From Aegilops tauschii subsp. strangulata (lineage: Eukaryota > Streptophyta > Magnoliopsida > Poales > Poaceae): a stretch of 64,000 nucleotides of DNA. The position numbers and the translations under genes are program-made. Below are positions 11,862-24,043 of the stretch, in pieces (position 1 is the first letter of the stretch; the number at the start of each line of letters is the position of its first letter). Location of the stretch: assembly GCF_002575655.3 (NCBI RefSeq), contig NC_053037.3:327139294-327203293 (forward strand). Reading direction: 5' to 3'. Under the pieces are notes generated by a model that was not told the origin of the DNA, did not search any database, and saw only the letters and a program-made list of their open reading frames with translations.

Positions 11862-14800
11862 TTTTTTTTGACACATCAAAACAGTAGGAGAGGCTCCTAC
11901 TGTGTTTCCATTACCAATATACAGATATACAACTTACATGATTACAAAAAATCACCTCTGTCCCCTTTGGACACAGGGTGAGGGGGTATAAAAAGAAAAG
12001 TGTCTTAAGTGGATAAGGTGGCCACAAGGGTTGTGATCAGAGGTTTGTAGCTCTCCTTGACTCTATATTGGACGAGGCTAAAATCTTCTTTGAATCGTGC
12101 TAACCAGGACCCAAAACTGGGTTGTATACCCCTAAAATGTTTATTGTTACGTTCCTTCCAAAGGCTCCAGGCTGCAGTCAAGAAAATTTCCAGAAATAAA
12201 GGATCACTCCCAGCTTTTTTGACCTCTTGCAAGAGTTGTAGTCTGCAGGTGAAGTTTGGCCAGGTCAGGTGTAACTTGCTCCAACACTGCCCGCTGAAGG
12301 GGCAGTTGAAGATCATATGGTCGATTGTTTCTTCAACCGGGAGGCCACATTGTAGGCAGTCAAAATCCTCCCCAATATTGTAATGTCTTCACTTCAGCAT
12401 GTTGCGAGTGTTAAGACGGTCGTGAAAAAGTAGCCAGCCAAACACCTTAATCTTCATCACACTTTTCGATTTCCATAGATCCTGAAAGATTTGGTGAGCC
12501 TGTTCATCTTTGAAGCAGAATCTGTAGTAGTCCTTTGCTCGGAATTCAGCCTTCCCCCAAATGTAATGCCAAACATCAGATGTTGCAGTTTGAGGCTGAG
12601 TATGAGTCGAAAGTAACTGAAGTTCCCTCACTTCATCATAGGCTTGTGGAGACAAGGGCAGATGGAAGATTTCAGGCAGCGAAGTGGTTTCCAAGAAGCT
12701 CTTGATCGAGACATCTTCATGCCGTGCGTAGGAAAAGGCACGAGGGCGTGATAGTTCGAGTACCTCATCATGCCAAAGGTCTTTCCAGAAGAGGGTCGTA
12801 GTGCCACAGATCACATTAACTTGCAAAATCCCTCTGAAGATCGGCGTGAGCTTGAGAATGTCTCTCCACCAAAAGGATCCGATGGGTTCAGCAGCATGGG
12901 GAACTTTGTCCTGGTAGAAATTATCCCAAGTCATTTGAACCCACGGGGTGTCGTGTTTGTTGTAAAATTCATGGAGGAATTTCAGCAGCAGTGCTTCGTT
13001 CTGGGTTTTCAAGTTAATGACCCCCAAGCCTCCATGTTTCTTGGGTTTGCAGACCATGTCCCAGGCTGCCAATGAATTGCATTTTTCTCCTTGGTCTGTC
13101 TTCTTCATCCAAAGGCATCTTCTTCTTATTTTATCCAGCATCTCTATGAGTTTCGGTGGAAACTTCAGTGTGCAAAGAGCAAAGATGAGGAGAGAGGTGA
13201 CAGAGGCATTAAGCCATGAAAGCTTTCCTCCATATGACATGAGAGACATTGTGGAAATAAGTATCCTCTCAGTCTTGCTGACCAGGGGCATGAGATCTTG
13301 TATCGTAGGTCTGGTAGTACGTAGCGGCAGGCCAATATAGGTGAAGGGCATGGTGCCAATGGTGTAGCCAAAAATGTGCGCTATGTTAGAGATTGCCTCA
13401 TTTTTCATGTTGATTGGTATGGCAGTCGATTTGTGGAAATTGATTTGGAGCCCGACAGACGACGCATAATTAGTGAGGATAGTTTTGATGATCTGGGCTT
13501 GTCTTGGGCATGCAGGAAGGACAAGGATCGTGTCATCCGCGTATTGTACCACAGGGTAGTCCATTTGTCCAGCACACGGAAAAGGTAATTGTATCAGGAC
13601 CTGTCTGAAGCAATCATTTATAGCTGACTGGAGGAGGTCGGCTGTAACGACAAATATGAGCGGTGAAAAAGGATCGCCTTGACGCACACCTCGACGACAG
13701 TGAAATTGTCTACCCGGGACTCCATTGAGTAGAATCGCGGATCTTCCAGATGAGAAAATGCATTTAATCGAGGAGAGCCATTTGTCACTGAAGCCCATCT
13801 TTTTAATTATTTCCAACATTGGGGCATGTTCAATCGTGTTGAAAATCTTTGCAAAATCCAGTTTGAGCAAGACAATTTCCTTCTTCTATAGCTGGCATTG
13901 ATGAATATATTGGAAGGCCCATGCCACACAATCCTGGATAGTTCTCCCCTTGATAAAGCCGTATTGGTTTTTGTGAATGATTTGTGTGATGACTTTTTGC
14001 AGCCGATTAGCAAGAAGCTTGGTTATAAGTTTGAGACAAGTGTTAAGCAAGGTGATCGGCCGTTAGTCATTGACTGTTTCAGGAGAGCCCACTTTTGGAA
14101 TAAGAGTGATCAAACCGTCATTGATGCTGGTGAGATCGAGTTTGCCATCATGGAATTGGTTGCATAGTGCATAGAAGTCGTGCTCGATTATTGGCCAACA
14201 AGCTTTCAAAAACATCCCATTAAATCCATCTGGTCCCGGTGCCATGTCGGCCGGCACTTGTTTTAGGACATCATCAATTTCTTTGTGAGTAAAAGGCAGG
14301 GTGAGGTGTTCCAGATTTTGGATCGGGCGAATGATTGAGTCGAGATCCAATTTCATGCTTGTAGGATTGTATGTGCCCAGTCTCTGTTTATATGAGTGAA
14401 ATAGTAGAGCTTCTTTCCCGGTGTGATCTTCTAAGCAAGTCCCATCTTGAGAGGTGAGGTTGCAGTATTGTTTTTCCTGTATCTCTTAGTTGCAATGGCG
14501 TGAAAGAACTTGATATTTTCGTCTCCGAATTTGTCCCACCTTATAGTGCATCTTTTTTCCAGTATTGTTTCTGATAACCGAGCAGTCTCAACATATGTTT
14601 CTAGAGGATGTTACGAAAATTTGCTTCTTGAACCACAAGAGGTCATTTGTTTTCAAGCTCATCTAGATCAGCTAGTGTTTTATTGCAGTTCTCAATGGCG
14701 ACAGTAAGACGTGAGATGTTTTTGCTCCAAATTTTGACCTCATGCCTTAATAGCTTAAACTTGCGGCATAATACCGTGGCTGCATTGTTTGAGTGCACGG

Positions 14801-15448
14801 GCTTCGACCGCGTGGATTGGACAATTTCCATGAAGCCTAGATGGTGGAGACAATAAGATTCAAATCTGAATAGTTTGCTTTGGGGAATATTCGTTTCAAT
14901 GCTTACCACACATGGGATATGATCTGAAACCGGTTTGCCAAGCGGTTTCACCATCGTTTTAAGATAAACATTAGTCCAATGTAACATAGTGAGGAACCAA
15001 TCCAACCGCTCGAGGAGGGGGTCATGTTGCATATTACTCCATGTGTATGACCGTCCTTTAATTGGAAGTTCAAGTAGATTTTGCTTGCGAATGATGTCAT
15101 TGAACGTGCACATGTCATTGGTATCTCCACCTAGTTTATTACGGTTATCTGGTGCACGGATATAATTAAAATCACCTAAATGCAGCCAGTCCTCAGATGT
15201 AGGGATGTCAAGATCATATAACCAATTAGTGTAGTCCAATCTTGCCTCACCAGTACATGGGCCATATATATTCAAAAGGTTCCACTTTTGTGCTGACTGG
15301 GTGCTGGTGAATCAAATAGTGAGAGCAAAATCATGAGCGTCCAACACTTCCCCTGAGAATACTAAACTTTTCCAGATTGTGAGGAGTCCCCCCGATGCCC
15401 CATGAGATGGTAGAAAGGCAAACTTGTCAAAATGCTTGGGACAGTTGA
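11862..15448 (-). mobile_element. L1-like LINE, 5'-truncated, nested in Copia gag
   Basis: A non-LTR element on the minus strand, flanked by a 9-bp target duplication TGTTCTTTC (11853-11861 and 15449-15457) that restores the Copia gag when removed. The 3' end is at the left and begins with a run of eight T (poly-A on the element strand). ORF2 domains in order are endonuclease (15275-14643), reverse transcriptase (14356-12389) and zinc-finger tail (12316-12005). ORF1 and the start of the endonuclease are missing, the usual result of incomplete reverse transcription. Confidence 0.9.
12005..15275 (-). pseudogene. LINE ORF2 (endonuclease, reverse transcriptase, zf-RVT), broken
   Basis: The endonuclease part contains HLGDFNYIRAP (the GDFN motif) and a later SDH motif (SDHIPCVV). 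The RT fragment at 14356-14063 starts with PADMAPGPDGFNGMF. After frame breaks, the main open stretch 13870-12389 (493 codons) contains GVRQGDPFSPLIF and the catalytic YADD (VVQYADDTILVL). It ends in the zf-RVT region, which continues in another frame (CPFSGQCWSKLHL, 12316-12005). There are at least three frame changes or stops, so no active enzyme is encoded. The long RT stretch without stops suggests a moderate age. Confidence 0.88.
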
Positions 15449-15457
15449 TGTTCTTTC

Positions 15458-16040
15458 TTGATTTCTACCTTCGCCGATTTCAGCATCGCGAAGAGCTTGG
15501 GAATTGTTTTCGTCATCCCTTGCATATTATTGTTCATCACGAAGTTCTAGTAACTTGGTGATAGTGACTAGAGAACTCTGTCAATCACTATCTTATCTGG
15601 AAGATTAACTCCCACTTGATTCAAGCGATTGTAGTACCTAGACATTCTGAGCACATGCTCACTGTCTGAGCTATTCTCCTCCATCTTGTAGGCAAAGTAC
15701 TTGTCAGAGGTCTCATACCTCTCGATCCGGGCATGAGTCTGAAATACTAATTTCAACTCTTGGAACATCTCATATGCTCCGTGTCGTTCAAAACGTTTTT
15801 GAAGTCCCGGTTCTAAGCCGTAAAGCATGGCGCACTAAACTATCAAGTAGTCATCATACCGAGCTTGTCAAATGTTAATAACGTCTGCATCTGCTCCTGC
15901 AATAGGTCTGTCACCTAGCGGTGCATCAAGGACATAATTCTTCTGTACAACAATGAGGATAATCCTCAGATCACGGACCCAGTCCGCATCATTGCTACTA
16001 TCATATTTCAACTTTTCTCTAGGAACATATCAAAAATATA
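15458..16040 (-). pseudogene. gag: Copia gag, 5' part, minus strand, decayed
   Basis: This is the first part of gag of the minus-strand Copia, separated from its zinc knuckle by the LINE. The readable block 15828-15568 contains MLYGLEPGLQKRFERHGAYE, closely matching the plus-strand copy. The expected start region (about 16030) is frameshifted. The 1.28 kb to the right (16041-17320) are the untranslated leader. Confidence 0.82.
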
Positions 16041-17320
16041 TAGGAGCTATATCGTGAGGTATTGATCTACAACATAAATATGCAAATAAATATTCAAAAA
16101 AAAGACATAAATATGCAAATACTATCAGTACTAAGTTCATGATAAATTAAGTTCAATTAATCAAATTACTTAAGAACTCCCACTTAGATAGACATCCCTC
16201 AAGTCATCTAAATGATACGTGATCCAAATCAACTAAACCATGTTCGATCATCACGTGAGATGGAGTAGCCATCAATGGTGAACATCTCTATGTTGATCAT
16301 ATCTACTATATGATTCGCGTTCAACCTTTCGGTCTCCAGTGTTCCAAGGCCATGTCTGTACATGCCAGGCTCGTCAAGTTTAACCCGAGTATTCCGCATG
16401 TGCAAAACTGTCTTGCACCCATTGCATGTGAACGTAGAGTCTATCACACCCGATCATCACGTGGTGTCTCAACACGACGAACTGTCGCGACGGTGCATAC
16501 TCGGGGAGAACACTTATACCTTGAAATATTAGTTAAGGGATCATCTTATAATGCTACCGCCAAACTAAGCAAAATAAGATGCATAAAAGATAAACATCAC
16601 ATGCAATCAAAATATGTGACATGATATGGCCATCATCATCTTGTGCTTTTGATCTCCATCTCCAAAGCATCGTCATGATCTCCATCATTACCAGCTCAAC
16701 ACCTTTATCTCCATTGTAGCGTCGTGGTCGTCTCGCCAACTATAGCTTCTACAACTATCGCTAACGCATAGTGATAAAGTAAAGCAATTACATGGCGTTT
16801 GCATTTCATACAATAATGAGACAACCATAAGGCTCCTGCCGGTTGTCAGATATCTTACAAAACATGATCATCTCATACAATAACGGTTATCACATCATGA
16901 CTTGACCATATCACATGACAACATGCCCTGCAAAAACAAGTTAGACGTCCTCTACTTTGTTGTTGCATGTTTTACGTGGCTGCTACGGGCTTCTAGCAAG
17001 AACCGTTCTTACCTACGCATCAAAACCACAGTGGTGTTTTGTCAAGTTTGTTGCTTTAACCTTCTTCAAGGACCGGTCACAGTCAAATTCGATTCAACTA
17101 AAGTAGGAGAAACAGACACCCGCCAGCCACGTTTATGCAAAACTAGTTGCATGTCTGTCGGTGGAACCGGTCTCATGTGCGTGGACATGTAAGGTTGGTC
17201 CGGGCCACTTCATCCCACAATATCGCCGAATCAAAATAAGACATTGGTGGTAAGCAGTATGACTATCACCGCCCACAACTCTTTGTGTTCTACTCGTGCA
17301 TATCATTTACGCATAGACCT

Positions 17321-17333
17321 GGCTCTGATACCA
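17321..17333 (-). other. Primer binding site of the minus-strand Copia
   Basis: GGCTCTGATACCA on the plus strand is the reverse of TGGTATCAGAGCC, the perfect initiator tRNA-Met match. It sits one base from the LTR start at 17335. Confidence 0.88.
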
Positions 17334-17334
17334 C

Positions 17335-19084
17335 TGTTGGGAAACGTAGCATGCAATTTCAAAAAAAAATCCTATGCTCATGCAAGATCTCTCTAGGAGA
17401 TGCATAGAAACAAAAGGGGAAGAGTGTGTCCACGTACCCTCGTAGACTGAAAGCAGAAGTGTTTGACAACATGGTTGATCTAGTCGAACTTCTTCTAACT
17501 CTGACTGATCAAGCACCGAACGTACGACACCTCCGAGTTCTGCACACGTTCAGCTCGATGATGTCCCTCGTCCTCTTGATCCAAAAAAGGTGTCGAGGAA
17601 GAAGATGAGTTCCGTCAGCACGACGGCGTGGTGACGGTGATGGTGAAGTGATCTATACAGGGCTTCGCCTAAGCACTACGAAGATATGACCGGAGGCGTG
17701 AACTGTGGAGGGGGGTGCCGCACACGGCTAACAATTGTTGGTGTGTGTTCTTGGCTTCCCCTACCCACGTATATATAGGTGGGAGGGGGAGGGGAGCAGC
17801 CATGGGGCGCCCCAAGTAGGAGAAATCCTACTTGGGGTCCTATCCCAATTCGCCCCCCTTTCCATATTTCCGGAGACGGAAAAGGGAAGAGGAAGGGGAG
17901 AAGGAAAGGGGGGCCGAACCCCCTCTTTTTACGTTCCCTACTCGGCCTCCTTCCTTGGCGGGGGGGGGGGCGCCACTCTTGTGGGCTGGTGTGCTCCCCT
18001 CCTATGGCCCATGTGGCCCATATCTTTCACATGGGGGTTCCGGTAACCCCGCGGTACTCCGATAAATACCCGATACTATCGGGAACACTTTCGGTGTCCG
18101 AATACTATCATCCTATATATCAATCTTTACCTCTCGACCATTTCGAGACTCCTTGTCATGTCTGTGGTCTTATCTGGGACTCCGAACAACATTCGATCAC
18201 CAAATCACATAACTCATATAATACTAAATCGTCATCTAACGTTAAGCATGCGGACCCTACGGGTTCGAGAACTATGTAGACATGACCGATACACCTCTCC
18301 GGTGAATAACCAATAGCGGAACCTAGATGTTCATATTGGCTCCTACATATTCTACCAAGATCTTTATCGGTCGAACCGTTATGACAACATACGTTATTCC
18401 CTTTGTCATCGGTATGTTACTTGCCCGAGATTCGATTGTCGGTATCTTCATACCTAGTTCAATCTCGTTACCGGCAAGTCTCTTTACTCATTCCGTAAGA
18501 CATCATCCCGCAACTAAATCATTATTCACTTTGCTTGCAAGGCTTCTTATGATGTGTATTATCGAGAGGGCCCAGAGATACCTCTTCGATACTCGGAGTG
18601 ACAAATCCTAATCTCGATCTATGCCAACCCAACAAACACCTTCGGAGATACCTTTAGAGCATCTTTATAATCACCCAGTTAAGTTGTGACATTTGGTAGC
18701 ACACAAGGAATTCCTCCGGTATCCGGAAGTTGCATAATCTCCTAGTCGAAGGAATATGTATATGAGATGAAGAAAGCAATAGCAATAAAACTGAACGATC
18801 ATAATGTTAAGCTAATGAATGGGTCTTGTCCATTACATAATTCTCCTAATGATGTGATCCTGTTATCAAATGACAACTCATGTCCATGGTTAGGAAACAT
18901 TAACCATCTTTGATCAACGAGCTAGTCAAGTAGAGGCTTACTAGGGACACAATGTTTGTCTATGTATTCACACATGTATTTAGGTTTCCGGTCAATACAA
19001 TTCTAGCATGAATAATAAATATTTATCATGAATAAGGAAATATAAAAGAACAACTTTATTATTGATTCTAGGGAATATTTCCTT
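17335..19084 (-). repeat. 5' LTR of the minus-strand Copia
   Basis: A 1750-bp reverse-oriented LTR from TGTTGGGAAACG to ...TTTCCTTCA. It matches 6868-8602 over its whole length with scattered substitutions. It is followed by the target duplication CGAAT at 19085-19089, after which the plus-strand Copia continues. Confidence 0.9.
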
Positions 19085-19089
19085 CACGA

Positions 19090-19284
19090 ATTCGATAGTA
19101 GCACATCACAGAAAACTGTTCCAGTGATGCCTGAACCAACTAGAGAGGAAGCAAATGATAATGATCATGAAACTTCAGATCAAGTTGCTACTGAACCTCG
19201 TAGGTCAACCAGAGCACGATCCGCACCAGAGTGGTACAGTAATCCTGTTCTGGAAGTCATGTTACTAGACCAAGGCAAACCTAC
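19090..19284 (+). pseudogene. pol: Plus-strand Copia pol, integrase/RT linker segment
   Basis: Continues the pol frame left at 6867: EANDNDHETSDQVATEPRRS, then the end of the linker (LEVMLLDQGKPT). It is cut at 19284/19285 by a solo LTR; the last five bases, CCTAC, are its target duplication. Confidence 0.85.
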
Positions 19285-20968
19285 TGATACGTCTCCAACG
19301 TATCTATAATTTATGAAGTATTCATGCTATTATATTATCTGTCTTGGATGTTTAATGGGCTTTACTATGCACTTTTATATTATTTTTGGGGCTAACCTAT
19401 TAACCCAGAGCCCAGTGCAAGTTTCTGTATTTTCCCCTTGTTTCAGTGTTTCGCAGAAAAGGAATATCAAACGGAGTCCAAACGGAATGAAACCTTCGGG
19501 AAAGTTATTTTTGGAACGGAAGCAATCCAGGGGACTTGGAGTGCACGTCAGGGAATCAACGAGGAGGGCACGAGGCAGGGGGTGCGCCCACCCCCTGGGC
19601 GCGCCCTCCTCCCTCGTGGGCCCCTCGTGGATCCCCTGACGTATTTCTTCCGCCTATATATATCCATATACCCTAAAACCTTCGGGGAACAGAATAGATC
19701 GGGAGTTCCGCCGCCGCAAGCCTCTGTAGCCACCAAAACCCAATCGGGACCCTGTTCCGGCACCCTGCCGGAGGGGGATCCCTCACCGGTGGCCATCTTC
19801 ATCATCCCGGTGCTCTCCATGACGAGGAGGGAGTAGTTCACCCTCGGGGCTGAGGGTATGTACCAGTAGCTATGTGTTTGATCTCTCTCTCTCTCGTGTT
19901 CTGGAGGTGATACGATCTTGATGTATCGCGAGCTTTGCTACTATAGTTGGATCTTATGATGTTTCTCCCCCTCTACTCTCTTGTAATGGATTGAGTTTTC
20001 CCTTTGAAGTTATCTTATCGGATTGAGTCTTTAAGGATTTGAGAACACTTGATGTATGTCTTGCCGTGCTTATCTGTGGTGACAATGGGATATCACGTGA
20101 TTCACTTGATGTATGTTTTGGTGATCAACTTGCGGGTTCCGCCCATGAACCTATGCATAGGGGTTGGCACACGTTTTCGTCTTGACTCTTCGGTAGAAAC
20201 TTTGGGGCACTCTTTGAGGTTCTATGTGTTGGTTGAATAGATGAATCTGAGATTGTGTGATGCATATCGTATAATCATACCCACGGATACTTGAGGTGAC
20301 ATTGGAGTATCTAGGTGACATTAGGGTTTTGTTTGATGTGTGTCTTAAGGTGTTATTCTAGTACGAACTCTATGATAGATCGAACGAAAAGAATAGCTTC
20401 GTGTTATTTTACTACGGACTCTTGAATAGATCGATCAGAAAGGATAACTTTGAGGTGGTTTCGTATCCTACAATAATCTCTTCATTTGTTCTCCGCTATG
20501 TGTGACTTTGGAGTGACTCTTTGTTGCATGTTGAGGGATAGTTATATGATGCAATTATGTTATTATTGTTGAGAGAACTTGCACTAGTGAAAGTATGAAC
20601 CCTAGGCCTTGTTTCCTAGCATTGCAATACCGTTTGTGCTCACTTTTATCATTAGTTACCTTGTTGTTTTTATATTTTCAGATTACAAAAACCTATATCT
20701 ATCATCCATATTGCACTTGTATCACCATCTCTTCGCCGAACTAGTGCACCTATACGACTTACCATTGTATTGGGTGTGTTGGGGACACAAGAGACTCTTT
20801 GTTATTTGGTTGCAGGGTTGTTTGAGAGAGACCATCTTCATCCTACACCTCCCACGGATTGATAAACCTTAGGTCATCCACTTGAGGGAAATTTTCTACT
20901 GTCCTACAAACCTCTGCACTTGGAGGCCCAACAACGTCTACAAGTATAAGGTTGCGTAGTAGACATCA
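19285..20968 (+). mobile_element. Solo LTR of a Gypsy element
   Basis: A single 1684-bp LTR, TGATACGTCTCC...GTAGACATCA, flanked by CCTAC (19280-19284) and CCTAT (20969-20973), a target duplication with one mismatch. No internal domain or second LTR is present, so it most likely arose by recombination between the two LTRs of a full element. It differs from the 1.4-kb LTRs at 21098 and 33741 and resembles the LTR at 60758. Confidence 0.88.
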
Positions 20969-20973
20969 CCTAT

Positions 20974-21097
20974 GAGCTATGAAGAAGCTATGATGAGCCT
21001 AGATTCCGACACATGGCTAGAGGCCTGAAATCTGAGATAGGATCCATGTATGAGAACGAAGTATGGACTTTGGTGGACTTGCCCGATGATCGGCAAG
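20974..21097 (+). pseudogene. pol: Plus-strand Copia RT, N-terminal segment
   Basis: Readable as SYEEAMMSLDSDTWLEA, a small deletion or frameshift, then EIGSMYENEVWTLVDLPDDR, the usual start of Copia reverse transcriptase. The final GCAAG (21093-21097) is the target site of the next Gypsy. Confidence 0.85.
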
Positions 21098-22505
21098 TGA
21101 TACGTCTCCAACGTATCTACTTTTCCTAAAGCTTTTCCTCTTGTTTTGGACTCTAATTTGCATGATTTGAATGAAACTAACCCCGGACTCACGCTGTTTT
21201 CAGTAGAACTACCATGGTGTAGTTTTTGTGCAGAAATAAAAGTTCTCGGAATGGAATGAAACTTTGCGAGGATTTTTTATACAATAAATGAGAATTTCTA
21301 GAGCAAAGAACCATTAGAGGGGGCACCTGGGTGGGCAGAAACCACCAGGGCGCCCCCCTCCAGGCGCACCCAGGTGGGTTCTCCCCACCTGGTGGCCCTG
21401 CAGACACTGAAACCGACGCTATAAAATCACATATTTCTAGAAAAAAATTAGGGAGAAAGAATTACCGCGTTCCATGAGACGGAGCCGCCGTCACATCGTG
21501 TTCTTGATTGGGAGGCCAGATCTGGAGTCCGTTTAGGGCTCCGGAGAGGGGGGACTTCGATCTTCGTCATCACCAACCCTTCTCCATCGCCAGTTCCATG
21601 ATGCTTCCCACCGGGAGTGAGTAATTCCTTCGTAGGCTCGCTGGTCAGTGAGAAGTTGGAGAAGATTCATCATTTAATCTAGTTAATTTTGTTAGGGCTT
21701 GATCCCTAGTATCTAGTATGTTCTGAGATTGATGTTGCTATGACTTTGTCATGCTTAATGCTTGTCACTTTTGGCCCGGGTGCCATGATTTCAGATCCGA
21801 ACCATTTATGTTATCACCATTATATCTATGTTCTAGATCCGATCTTGCAAGTTATAGTCACCTACTACGTTTTATGATCCGGCAACCCCGGCGTGATAAA
21901 AGTCGGTTCCACTCCCGATGATGACCGTAGTTTGAGGAGTTCATGTATTCACCGTGTGTTAATGCTTTGTTCCGGTTCTCTATTAAAAGGAGGCCTTAAT
22001 ATCCCTTAGTTTCCAATAGGACCCCGCTGCCACAGGAGGGTAGGACAAAAGATGTCACGCAAGTTCTTTCCATAAGCACGTATGACTATTTACGGAATAC
22101 ATGCCTACATTATATTTATGAACTGGAGCTAGTGTCGTATCGCCCTAGGTTATGACTGTCACATGATGAATATCATCCAACAAATCATCGATCCAATGCC
22201 TACGAATTTCTCTTCTATTGCTCTTGCTAAGTTACCACTCTTTCGTTACTATTGCACTTGCTACAAAATTACTGCTATCATTGTTACCGTTACCATTGTT
22301 GCTGCTACTATTATCAAAACTATCATATTACTTTGCTACTGATCACTTTGCTGCAGATAATTAATCTCCAGGTGTGGTTGAATTGACAACTCAGCTGCTA
22401 ATACTTACAAAAATTCTTTGGCTCCCCTTGTGTCGAATCTATAAATTTGGTTTGAATACTCTACCCACGAAAACTGTTGCGATCCCCTATACTTGTGGGT
22501 TATCA
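21098..22505 (+). repeat. 5' LTR of the pol-less Gypsy
   Basis: Begins TGATACGTCTCCAACGTATC and ends ATACTTGTGGGTTATCA. It aligns throughout with 33741-35149, with many scattered differences and small indels (for example around 21185 versus 33830), so the insertion is not very recent. Confidence 0.9.
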
Positions 22506-22515
22506 AGACCTTTTT

Positions 22516-22533
22516 TGGCGCCGTTGCCGGGGA
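22516..22533 (+). other. Primer binding site matching tRNA-Asp
   Basis: TGGCGCCGTTGCCGGGGA lies ten bases after the LTR. It is the exact complement of the 3' end of plant tRNA-Asp including CCA (as I recall that tRNA), a primer used by many grass Gypsy elements. Confidence 0.8.
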
Positions 22534-22582
22534 GCATAGCTATATTTGTTGAGTCACTTGGGATTATTATCAAATTTTCGCT

Positions 22583-24043
22583 ATGAAGAATCTGAAGGAT
22601 GCTAAGACTATCCCTCTAAGACGAGGGGAGGTAAGGAACTGCCATCTAGCTCTGATTTAGATTCACCTTCTGTTATAAGTAAACTTGCAACACCACCATG
22701 TGCTATCAATCCTGATATGCCGCAAGTTGTTGATAATGCTAGTTCTGCTATGAATGATGCTTATGATGATTATAGTACCTTGCTTGATGAACAAATTGCT
22801 AGAGTAAGACATCATGATATTGTTGAAACAGATGATGAGCTTGAAACTGAAAATCTTGAAACACCTACTAGAACTAGTCCTCCTAGATACAAATTGCCTA
22901 AGGTACCGGAAGGTTATGTTATGGGTGAGGAGGCAACTAGAGATATTCTTGCTTGTAAGGATAGAGATGATCTAGAGAAATTATTATGCAAGTATAAAGA
23001 AAAATCTCTGAATGGTAGAATGAAATGTGATCCTAAGTTTGCTACTTCACCTATCTTTATTGATGATAAGGATTATGAATTCTCTGTCGACCCAGAGTTA
23101 ATTACTTTGGTTGAATCTAATCCTTTCCATGGTTATGAAACTGAAACTGTTGTGGCACATCTTACTAAGTTGAATGATATGGACACCCTTTTTGCTCATG
23201 AAGAGAAAGTTCGCTATTACTCTATTCTCAAATTATTTCCGTTCTCATTAAAGGGTGGTGCTAAAGCTTGGTACAATACTCTTGCTCCTGGTTGTGTGTG
23301 TAGTCCCCAGGATATGATTTATTACTTCTCTGAAAAATATTTCCCTGCTCATAAGAAACAAGCTGCTTTACAGGAAATATTTAACTTTGCGCAAATTGAA
23401 GAAGAGAGTCTCCCACAAGCTTGGGGAGGCTTCTCCAATTGCTTAATGCTTTGCCTGATCATTCTCTTAAGAAAAATGAAATACTTGATATCTTCTATAA
23501 TGGACTAACCGATGCTTCTAGGGATATCCTAGATAGTTGTGCTGGTTTTGTTTTCAGGGAACGAACTATTGGGAAGCTGAAGAATTATTGAATAACATAT
23601 TTAAAAATTATGATGATTGGACTTCTCCTGGACCACCGCTTAAACTCACTCCGAAGAAGAGGGGTATTTTATATCTCAGTCCTGAAGATATGCAAGAGGC
23701 AAAGAAATCTATGAAGGAAAAAGGTATTAAAGCTAAGGATGTTAAAATTTTACCTCCTACTGAAGAAATACATGGAATTGATACACCACCACTGCCTAAG
23801 GTGGTAGAGGTAAATTCTCTAATGAAATTCAATGATAATGACAATCCTCACAATATGCACCCTAGCCAATGCCTTTATGAGTTTGAGAATTATATTAGAA
23901 AGCAAGATCACTTCAATGCAAATGTTATGAAACAATTGAAATACAATTCTGATATGATTTCTCGCTTGAGTGACTTGTTATTTAGAATCTCAAATGATGT
24001 TAGAGGTGTAGGGAAGCATGCTACTATGGTTCAAACTCAGTTA
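22583..24043 (+). pseudogene. gag: Gypsy gag, frameshifted
   Basis: Starts at ATG 22583 (MKNLKDAKTIPLRR). It shifts frame near 22633 and is then open from 22717 to 23508 with an acidic N-terminal region and a Retrotrans_gag-like core (LFPFSLKGGAKAWYNTL, EKYFPAHKKQAALQEI). Another frame change occurs near 23420-23570 before the last part (EAEELLNNIFKNYDDW ... GVGKHATMVQTQLH, to 24043). The ORF breaks off where the CACTA-like sequence begins, so the C-terminal part, where a zinc knuckle would be expected, is missing. Confidence 0.82.

Larger units (their letters stand above)
6868..19084 (-). mobile_element. Second Angela/BARE-like Copia, minus strand, nested in the first
   Basis: An LTR element in reverse orientation: 3' LTR 6868-8602, pol on the minus strand about 9240-11780, gag about 15458-16040, leader, primer site 17321-17333 and 5' LTR 17335-19084. 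A perfect 5-bp target duplication CGAAT flanks it (6863-6867 and 19085-19089). A LINE sits in its gag (11862-15448). Without the LINE the element is about 8.6 kb, normal for the family. All reading frames are broken. Confidence 0.92.

Noticed and set aside
22516..22533. tRNA-like match
   Set aside because: It is only the 18-base primer binding site complementary to tRNA-Asp; no cloverleaf. The same holds for the initiator tRNA-Met matches at 3431 and 17321.
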